Shown here piece after piece: positions 1 to 4,097 of a stretch of 6,502 bases of DNA. The first letter of the stretch is position 1. Each line of letters begins with the position of its first letter. The notes under the pieces are model-generated. The model was not told the origin of the DNA and made no database searches. It saw only the letters and a program-made list of their open reading frames with translations. The DNA is taken from the NCBI GenBank assembly GCA_025454125.1, contig JALOPA010000116.1, positions 1 through 6,502 of the forward strand. The letters run 5' to 3'. The position numbers and the translations under genes are program-made. Source of the DNA: Thermodesulfobacteriota bacterium. GTDB lineage: Bacteria > Desulfobacterota > DSM-4660 > Desulfatiglandales > HGW-15.

Positions 1-471
1 GAGCAGGGGCCCGCCGATCACAGGGCCGGCGATGAAACCGAGCGACACGGAAACCCCCAGGGAGCCAAGGCCCTTGCCCACTTCGTGGGAAGGGAACGCT
101 TCCGTAACAATCGCCGCGCCGCAGGAGATGGTCATGGCCGCTCCCACGGCTTGAAGGGTTCTGAAGAAGATCAGCTGTCCGATGCTGTCGGCCAGGGCGC
201 AGGCCAGCAGTCCGAGGGTAAACACCGCGATCCCCAACAGGAAAATCCTCTTACGACCGACCATATCCCCGATCTTCCCGATGATGAGCATCGAACTCGT
301 GCTGACCAGGACAAAGGCCACGCTCACCCACATGACGACCGACACATCCGCCTTGAAAACACGGGAGAGCACGGGAAAGGCGATGTTGGTGATGCTCGCG
401 TCCATGGTCGCCATCATGGCCGACACGGCGACGGTGATCAGAGTTTTCCATTTATTTCGCGTCATACTCAT
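1..471 (-). CDS. MFS transporter, DHA2 (EmrB/QacA-like) family, N-terminal part only
   Basis: This is the first 157 codons of an inner-membrane major facilitator transporter; the gene continues past the left edge, so the C-terminal part is missing. The reverse-strand translation begins MSMTRNKWKT and shows a first membrane helix at about residues 10-30 carrying the DHA2-type motif MDASITNIAFP (23-33). Helix 2 is at about 47-64, followed by the loop-2/3 motif A GKIGDMVGRKR (65-75). Helix 3 is at about 77-95, helix 4 carries RTLQAVGAA (104-112, motif B), and the antiporter motif C, GFIAGPVIGG (145-154), lies in helix 5. Family members export drugs or other small hydrophobic compounds in exchange for protons; the substrate cannot be read here. 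The start at 471 overlaps the last 20 bases of idi and has only a weak GGCGG upstream, so translation is probably coupled to idi. An ATG at 465 is an alternative start. Confidence 0.9.
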   Translation of the reverse strand, partial: MSMTRNKWKTLITVAVSAMMATMDASITNIAFPVLSRVFKADVSVVMWVSVAFVLVSTSSMLIIGKIGDMVGRKRIFLLGIAVFTLGLLACALADSIGQLIFFRTLQAVGAAMTISCGAAIVTEAFPSHEVGKGLGSLGVSVSLGFIAGPVIGGPLL

Positions 472-1057
472 GGTCCGCCAGAGCAGAGGACCCTCTTCGG
501 CACGATGGGGCCGGTTCAGAGTATTTCTGAAGGAGTGGATGCCGGGTGAGAATCCTCGCCTCGTCAATGGACCAGTAGGAATACTTCTGCGCTTCCTCCC
601 GGATGCCCGACAGAAACTCCCCCCAGGGCATCCATTGACAGGCGGCAACCTCCTCAGGATTGGGCTTCGGCTCATCGCACGTGCGACCCAGGTAAACCGG
701 GCAGATTTCATTCTCCACAATGCCCTGAAAAGGCGGGGTCCGGTAGCGATAGTCCGGCAGCGCACACACCAGGTCCGTTGCCCTCATTCCAAGCTCATAG
801 TCGAGCCGCCGCCGGATCGCTGTTTCCACAGGCTCATCCGGGCCCGGGTGACCGCAGACGCTGTTGGTCCAGACCCCCGGCCAAACCTTCTTGGTAAGGG
901 CCCGACGCGTGACGAGCAATTCGCCCCTTCGGTTGAAGATAAAGCAGGAGAAGCCCAGATGGAGTGGGGTCGAGCCATGATGAGCGCTCAACTTTTCAGC
1001 CGTTCCAATCGGCTCCCCAGCGCTATTCACCAGGACGATGAGTTCTTGCGGCTTCAT
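452..1057 (-). CDS. idi: Isopentenyl-diphosphate delta-isomerase, type I
   Basis: The enzyme interconverts isopentenyl diphosphate and dimethylallyl diphosphate, the two C5 building blocks of isoprenoids, in the cytosol. The 201-residue product aligns by eye with E. coli Idi along nearly its whole length. It has the LHLGFS strand, the core LLVTRRALTKKVWPGVWTNS, VCGHP with the catalytic Cys68, and IVENEICPV. The expected metal ligands are His26, His33, His70, Glu115 and Glu117, each one residue later than in E. coli. The Nudix-like helix runs to YELGM (87-91). The C-terminus is about 20 residues longer than the E. coli protein and of low complexity; its coding end overlaps the MFS start. I chose the ATG at 1057 because the protein then starts just like E. 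coli Idi and AAGGGG lies upstream (1075-1070, a rather long 12-nt spacer). Starts at 1096 or 1093 have no visible ribosome-binding site. It is divergent from hisB. Confidence 0.95.
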   Translation of the reverse strand: MKPQELIVLVNSAGEPIGTAEKLSAHHGSTPLHLGFSCFIFNRRGELLVTRRALTKKVWPGVWTNSVCGHPGPDEPVETAIRRRLDYELGMRATDLVCALPDYRYRTPPFQGIVENEICPVYLGRTCDEPKPNPEEVAACQWMPWGEFLSGIREEAQKYSYWSIDEARILTRHPLLQKYSEPAPSCRRGSSALADHEYDAK

Positions 1058-1337
1058 GGCGTTAGAGTACCCCTTGTTCGGCCATCCTTCCATCATAAAA
1101 TGCCAAGGGGAATCGCCCGGGAAGCCTATCGAGATGTTTCACCCATGGCCTAAAGCCGGCCACGGTGGTGTGGCTCTTTCGTTTTCTGTTTTTAGACAGA
1201 CCCCCATGGCCTGGGCCATCCATTTCAAAAAGCGAACCTGTTACAAAAGATCCGTTTTTGGATTTGACTAATGATAGGCAGTGGTTAGTATAATAGCCGT
1301 TGCACCCATCCTGAAACCGGCAGTGGAAGCGTGATCC
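1058..1337. other. Divergent intergenic region between idi and hisB
   Basis: This is a 280-bp non-coding stretch separating the leftward idi-MFS pair from the rightward his genes. Visible contents are a rightward promoter (1264-1294) and a GC-rich hairpin GCCAC-GGTGGT-GTGGC (1159-1174) followed on the plus strand by a T-rich run to 1193. There are two copies of CCCATGGCCT (1142-1151 and 1203-1212), the second inside a near-palindrome, ATGGCC-TG-GGCCAT (1206-1219). No convincing leftward promoter for idi was found. A TATACT on the minus strand overlaps the hisB -10 region but lacks a good -35. Confidence 0.6.
1264..1294 (+). promoter_or_regulatory. Probable sigma-70 promoter for hisB operon
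   Basis: TTGACT (1264-1269) and a perfect TATAAT (1289-1294) are separated by 19 bp, slightly longer than the 17-bp optimum. Transcription would start near 1301, giving a leader of about 37 nt, too short to hold a histidine attenuator peptide. A five-base inverted repeat, ACTAA (1267-1271) and TTAGT (1285-1289), overlaps both elements and could be an operator. Confidence 0.6.
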
Positions 1338-1928
1338 ATGGAAAGAAAAGCACTGATCCATCGCAAAACCAAGGAGACGGACATTCATCTGGATCTCAAC
1401 CTCGACGGCACCGGCGGAAGTGAGGCCAAAACCGGTATCCCTTTCCTGGACCACATGCTCACCCTGCTGGCCGCTCACGGTTTCATGGATCTCAAGATTG
1501 CGGCCACCGGAGACACGGAGGTTGATGACCACCACACGGTGGAGGATATCGGCATCTGCCTCGGAAAAGCGATCCACGACAGCCTTGGAAAGAGGGAAGG
1601 GATCCGGAGATACGGTCATGCCATGGTTCCCATGGACGAGGCCTTGGCCAGGGTCGCGCTGGACATTTCCAACCGGCCCTTTCTCGCTTACCGGGTCGTT
1701 CTGAAAGAGAGCAAAACCGGCACCTTCGACGTGAACCTGGTCCGGGAGTTTTTCCGGGCCCTCGTGGTTCACTCGGGGATCACCATGCACGTGGACCTGA
1801 TCTCAGGGGATGATCCCCACCACGTGGCCGAATCGATTTTCAAATCCTTTGCCAGAGCGCTGGATCAGGCTAAGAGCTTTGAACCTCGTCTTGGCGGCGC
1901 AGTGCCTTCCACCAAAGGTCTTCTTTAG
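1338..1928 (+). CDS. hisB: Imidazoleglycerol-phosphate dehydratase
   Basis: This Mn-dependent cytosolic enzyme removes water from imidazole glycerol phosphate to give imidazole acetol phosphate, the sixth step of histidine synthesis (HisA acts at the fourth). At 196 residues it is the monofunctional form, without the N-terminal HAD phosphatase domain fused in enterobacteria. Signature segments are all present: FLDHM (36-40), the first HHxxE metal motif in DDHHTVED (63-70), RYGHAMVPMDEALARVALD (91-109), VVHSG (143-147), the second HHxxE motif in DPHHVAES (159-166), and the C-terminal PSTKG (190-194). The two halves repeat the same fold, as expected. The ATG at 1338 has GGAAG (1325-1329) 8 nt upstream. 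It is the first gene of the hisB-lipoprotein-hisA run and lies just downstream of a clear promoter. Confidence 0.97.
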   Translation: MERKALIHRKTKETDIHLDLNLDGTGGSEAKTGIPFLDHMLTLLAAHGFMDLKIAATGDTEVDDHHTVEDIGICLGKAIHDSLGKREGIRRYGHAMVPMDEALARVALDISNRPFLAYRVVLKESKTGTFDVNLVREFFRALVVHSGITMHVDLISGDDPHHVAESIFKSFARALDQAKSFEPRLGGAVPSTKGLL

Positions 1929-1963
1929 CCTCGCCTCCAAAGGGTGTGACTGCTCAACCACAA

Positions 1964-1967
1964 GAGG
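1964..1967 (+). promoter_or_regulatory. Ribosome-binding site fixing the lipoprotein start
   Basis: GAGG five bases before the ATG at 1973 supports that start. A longer frame could open with GTG at 1946, but the only purine run before it, AAAGGG, ends one base away. The longer version would also place nine polar residues before the signal peptide. Confidence 0.65.
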
Positions 1968-1972
1968 AAACC

Positions 1973-2668
1973 ATGGGCAAGTTCGGCGGCAAGCTCCTCG
2001 CGAGCGCTATTCTTTTCTGGACCCTGGCGACGGGATCTTCCTGTCAACACCCGCAGGTCCCCAAGGAGGACAAGTCCCCGGTGCCCTCTTTCGACACCAT
2101 CGCTTTCATCGGTTTTCGACCGGGCCTGTCTTCCTCTCAAGAGCCCGGCCTGGTGCGCAGCACCATTTCCGGCGCCGTCTTTTCGGCGGAACCCGTGTCC
2201 GAAGCCGTGGCCGAGACGCTTTCCGCGTCCCTCTTCAGCCTGCTGACTCAGAGGAACGGCCAAAATTGGCTGCCGCCCAGGGAGACTGCCGCGGCTTTTA
2301 CCGCGCTGGCCTCCTCCAACCCCACCTTGACGGACAGGGACATCTATGTCCGAATCGGCCAGGTCCTGTCGGCCCAAGGGGTGCTGGGAGGCCACGTGTA
2401 CCGCTGGCGCGAACGGGAGGGGACGGACTTTGCCGCCAGCCGCCCCGCCTCTGTCGCCTTTGACCTCTATCTCATGAGCGCCGGGGACGGCGCAGTTCTG
2501 TGGAAGGCCCGGTTCGACAAGACCCAAATATCGCTCAGCGAAAATCTCTTCGACCTCCAGACCTTTCTCAAGGCCAGGGGCCGGTGGATGACGGCCGGTG
2601 AACTGGCGGACCTGGGCCTCGCCGAGATCGTCGAGACCTTCCCCAGGGAAGAGAAGGAAAGAAAATGA
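1973..2668 (+). CDS. Uncharacterised probable lipoprotein within the his operon
   Basis: The 231-residue product has a short basic start (MGKFGGK), a hydrophobic stretch at about 8-20 and a candidate lipidation Cys24 in the sequence TGSSC. The lipobox is imperfect because Gly holds the -3 position, where Leu, Val or Ile is usual. The mature part begins with a polar linker, then a strand TIAFIGF (42-48), a helix VSEAVAETLSASLFSLL (75-91), IGQVLSAQGVLGGHVYRWRER (128-148), PASVAFDLYLMSAGDGAVLWKARFDKTQISLSENL (158-192) and a WMTAGELADLGL segment (205-216). This pattern (strand, helix, a 'G.V.R..ER' strand, 'G..LW...FD.TQ.SLSEN') resembles envelope lipoproteins with a TolB-N/CsgG/LpoB-like alpha-beta fold. 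That fold is inferred from pattern only, and no biochemical function can be assigned. Its stop overlaps the hisA start by ATGA, implying co-translation, although an envelope protein has no obvious role in histidine synthesis. Confidence 0.8.
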   Translation: MGKFGGKLLASAILFWTLATGSSCQHPQVPKEDKSPVPSFDTIAFIGFRPGLSSSQEPGLVRSTISGAVFSAEPVSEAVAETLSASLFSLLTQRNGQNWLPPRETAAAFTALASSNPTLTDRDIYVRIGQVLSAQGVLGGHVYRWREREGTDFAASRPASVAFDLYLMSAGDGAVLWKARFDKTQISLSENLFDLQTFLKARGRWMTAGELADLGLAEIVETFPREEKERK

Positions 2669-3405
2669 TCGTCATTCCTGCGGTGGACATCAAAGGCGGC
2701 CGGTGCGTGAGGCTCAAGCAGGGACGGATGTCGGAGGAGACGGTTTACTCCGACGACCCGGTTCAAGCGGCCATGGCCTGGTGTTCGAAAGGCGCCGAAA
2801 GGATCCACCTGGTCGATCTGGACGGCGCCGTGGGCGGGAAACGGGTCAATGCAGAGGTGATCAGGGCCATCGCCCGTTCCGTGCCTGTGCCGGTCGAACT
2901 GGGCGGAGGGATCCGAACCCTGGCCTCCGTCGAATTCTACCTCCAGGCCGGCGTGGAGTGGGTGATCCTGGGAACAGCGGCTTTGAAGGACCCCGGCGTG
3001 GTTCACGAGGCGTGCCGGAACTTCCCGGGCCATGTGATGCTCGCCATCGATGCCCGGGGCGGCCGGGTGGCTGTGGAAGGCTGGACCGAGGACACAGAGC
3101 GTTCCGCCGCCGAGGTGGCAAGGCCTTTTGAGGGTCAGGGGATTGCCGCTGTCATCTACACGGACATTCAGAGAGACGGCATGAGCGTGGGCCCCAACCT
3201 TCAGGCCACCGGCGAGCTCGCAAAAGCGCTGAAAACGCCGGTGATCGCTTCCGGAGGCATTTCCTGCCTGGAAGATATCCGCAAAGTCCTGACCCTCTCC
3301 GCCGCGGGGGTGACCGGGGTGATCACGGGAAGGGCACTGTACGAGGGCACCCTGAACCTGGAAGAAGCCATCCGAGTCGTCAAAGAAAGTAAAATTATTT
3401 CTTGA
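2665..3405 (+). CDS. hisA: ProFAR isomerase, (beta/alpha)8 barrel of histidine synthesis
   Basis: HisA performs the Amadori rearrangement of ProFAR to PRFAR, the substrate of HisF/HisH. The 246-residue length is normal. The catalytic pair is visible: Asp8 in IPAVDIKGG (4-12) and Asp129 in AIDARGG (127-133). Other barrel landmarks are VDLDGA (50-55), the phosphate-binding ELGGGIR (78-84), ILGTAA (101-106), YTDIQRDGM (165-173), ASGGIS (195-200) and ITGRALYEG (220-228). The residues that separate HisA from its paralogue HisF agree with HisA: 'PAVDIKGGRCVRL' at the N-terminus rather than HisF's 'PCLDV..GRVVKG', and a second aspartate in the AIDARGG rather than SIDA/K context. The ATG at 2665 has AAGGA (2654-2658) six bases upstream and overlaps the lipoprotein stop. 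hisH and hisF do not follow; the next genes belong to replication and transcription. Confidence 0.97.
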   Translation: MIVIPAVDIKGGRCVRLKQGRMSEETVYSDDPVQAAMAWCSKGAERIHLVDLDGAVGGKRVNAEVIRAIARSVPVPVELGGGIRTLASVEFYLQAGVEWVILGTAALKDPGVVHEACRNFPGHVMLAIDARGGRVAVEGWTEDTERSAAEVARPFEGQGIAAVIYTDIQRDGMSVGPNLQATGELAKALKTPVIASGGISCLEDIRKVLTLSAAGVTGVITGRALYEGTLNLEEAIRVVKESKIIS

Positions 3406-3429
3406 CTTTCCCGTGGAGTTTTCTATATT
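3402..3429 (+). promoter_or_regulatory. Strong sigma-70 promoter for yqeY(-dnaG-rpoD)
   Basis: TTGACT (3402-3407) and TATATT (3424-3429) with a 16-bp spacer match the housekeeping consensus well. The -35 box overlaps the hisA TGA (3403-3405). Initiation near 3436 would give a leader of about 20 nt. No terminator lies between hisA and yqeY, so read-through from the his promoter can also contribute. Confidence 0.72.
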
Positions 3430-3444
3430 GGCAGTTTAACCTCC

Positions 3445-3450
3445 GGAGGA
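3445..3450 (+). promoter_or_regulatory. Ribosome-binding site for the yqeY TTG start
   Basis: GGAGGA lies six bases before a TTG codon at 3457, making TTG the start. The site is the right half of a perfect 10-bp palindrome, CCTCCGGAGG (3440-3449), so the anti-Shine-Dalgarno-like left half could compete for it. With no loop the pairing inside one RNA would be only partial. Confidence 0.8.
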
Positions 3451-3456
3451 TTATCT

Positions 3457-3906
3457 TTGGCCACGTCCCTTGTTGAAAAAATCGCCCAAGACCTCAAAGA
3501 AGCCATGAAAGCCAAGGACGAGTTCCGGCTCTCCTGCTTGCGTGTGCTCAAGGCGGCGGTCACCAACGAACAGGGCCGGAGAACGGAACCTCTCAAGGAC
3601 TCGGACGTCCTCGCGGTGATCCAGTCCCTGGTTCGCAAGGGCCAGGAGGCGGCCGCAGAATTCCGAAAAGGCCATCGCGACGACGTGGCCGCGAAGGAAG
3701 AGGCGGAGGTCAAGATTTTGAGCGGGTACCTGCCGGTGCAGCTCGCTCCTGCTGAAATCGAAGCCGTGATCAGGGAGGTCATGGCCGAGGTGTCCGCTTC
3801 AGGCCCCAAAGATCTGGGTAAAGTCATGAAGGCCGCCATGGCGCGGCTGGCTGGAAAGGTTCAGGGCAAAGAGGTCAACGAGATAGCCAAGAGACTTCTC
3901 GGTTGA
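3457..3906 (+). CDS. yqeY: GatB/YqeY domain protein
   Basis: This is a 149-residue stand-alone YqeY protein, a family related to the tRNA-binding C-terminal domain of the GatB subunit of aspartyl/glutamyl-tRNA amidotransferase. Its precise cellular role is not established. Family features seen are an N-terminal helix with LRVLKAAVTNEQ (28-39), a LKDSDVLAVIQSLVRKGQEAAAEFRKGHRDDVAAKEEAEVKIL segment (46-88), the hallmark SGYLP (89-93) and a C-terminal KDLGKVMKAAMARLAGKVQGKEVNEIAKRLL (118-148). These form two helical bundles joined by the YLP turn. The TTG start is supported by a strong ribosome-binding site and the family-typical N-terminus. It is the first gene after its own promoter and stands where rpsU-yqeY or rpsU precedes dnaG in other bacteria; rpsU is not in this window. 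Confidence 0.93.
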   Translation: MATSLVEKIAQDLKEAMKAKDEFRLSCLRVLKAAVTNEQGRRTEPLKDSDVLAVIQSLVRKGQEAAAEFRKGHRDDVAAKEEAEVKILSGYLPVQLAPAEIEAVIREVMAEVSASGPKDLGKVMKAAMARLAGKVQGKEVNEIAKRLLG

Positions 3907-3911
3907 TTGAG

Positions 3912-3930
3912 GGAAACCGGCGACGGTTCC
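3912..3930 (+). other. Hairpin just after yqeY
   Basis: GGAA-(A)-CCG, the loop GCGA, then CGG-TTCC make a seven-pair stem with one bulged A (3916) and a GNRA-type tetraloop (3920-3923). It starts five bases after the yqeY stop. Only three T residues follow nearby, so it is more likely an RNA-stabilising or processing hairpin than a terminator. No promoter was convincingly seen in the rest of the 3907-4024 stretch. Confidence 0.4.
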
Positions 3931-4024
3931 GTTTCTGATCGTTTCACCGGTCATGAGGGCCATATTCAAAAGCGTATCTCAACTGATCGAAACGTGATGA
4001 TCAAACCACAACGCTCCGAGGAAC

Positions 4025-4059
4025 AACTCCTTCATCCAATGAAGGGGTTTTTTCTTTTT
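4025..4059 (+). terminator. Intrinsic terminator between yqeY and dnaG
   Basis: A perfect seven-pair stem, CCTTCAT (4029-4035) with ATGAAGG (4039-4045), closes a three-base loop CCA. It extends by T-G and C-G pairs (4027-4028 with 4046-4047) and can add two A-T pairs. It is followed by TTTTTTCTTTTT (4048-4059). All marks of a rho-independent terminator are present. It ends 38 bases before the dnaG ATG, leaving no room for a promoter between them. dnaG must therefore be reached by transcripts that pass this site, or by a start just before it. Confidence 0.85.
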
Positions 4060-4097
4060 CAGGGCAACGTCTTCTTGAGGTCGATCCCCTAGGGCTC

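Noticed and set aside
182..1153. A 323-codon plus-strand open frame across the idi and MFS region.
   Set aside because: The minus strand encodes two clearly recognisable proteins there; the plus-strand translation shows no domain and no good ribosome-binding site.
1221..1290. A leftward promoter for idi (e.g. TTGTAA with ATGGAT, or TATACT overlapping the hisB -10).
   Set aside because: Each candidate has a poor match in at least one hexamer; a promoter must exist but cannot be placed from the sequence alone.
1062..1790. Minus-strand 242-codon frame through the intergenic region and hisB, which could look like a gene upstream of idi.
   Set aside because: It lies opposite conserved HisB motifs, overlaps the promoter, and its translation has no recognisable family features.
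1946..1972. GTG at 1946 as the lipoprotein start.
   Set aside because: It would add nine polar residues before the signal peptide and lacks a properly spaced ribosome-binding site; ATG 1973 has GAGG at five bases.
2467..3033. Minus-strand frame opposite the lipoprotein and hisA.
   Set aside because: It is a shadow of two real genes with conserved sequence on the plus strand.
3938..4003. Repeated TGATCG motifs and short inverted repeats (CGTTTC with GAAACG; TGATC with GATCA) between yqeY and dnaG, considered as a small RNA or riboswitch.
   Set aside because: Stems are only five or six pairs, with no conserved aptamer pattern and no clear promoter; insufficient to call.
3907..4092. A 61-codon frame starting TTG right after the yqeY stop.
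   Set aside because: It has no ribosome-binding site, reads straight through the terminator and its T-tract, and shows no protein-like pattern.
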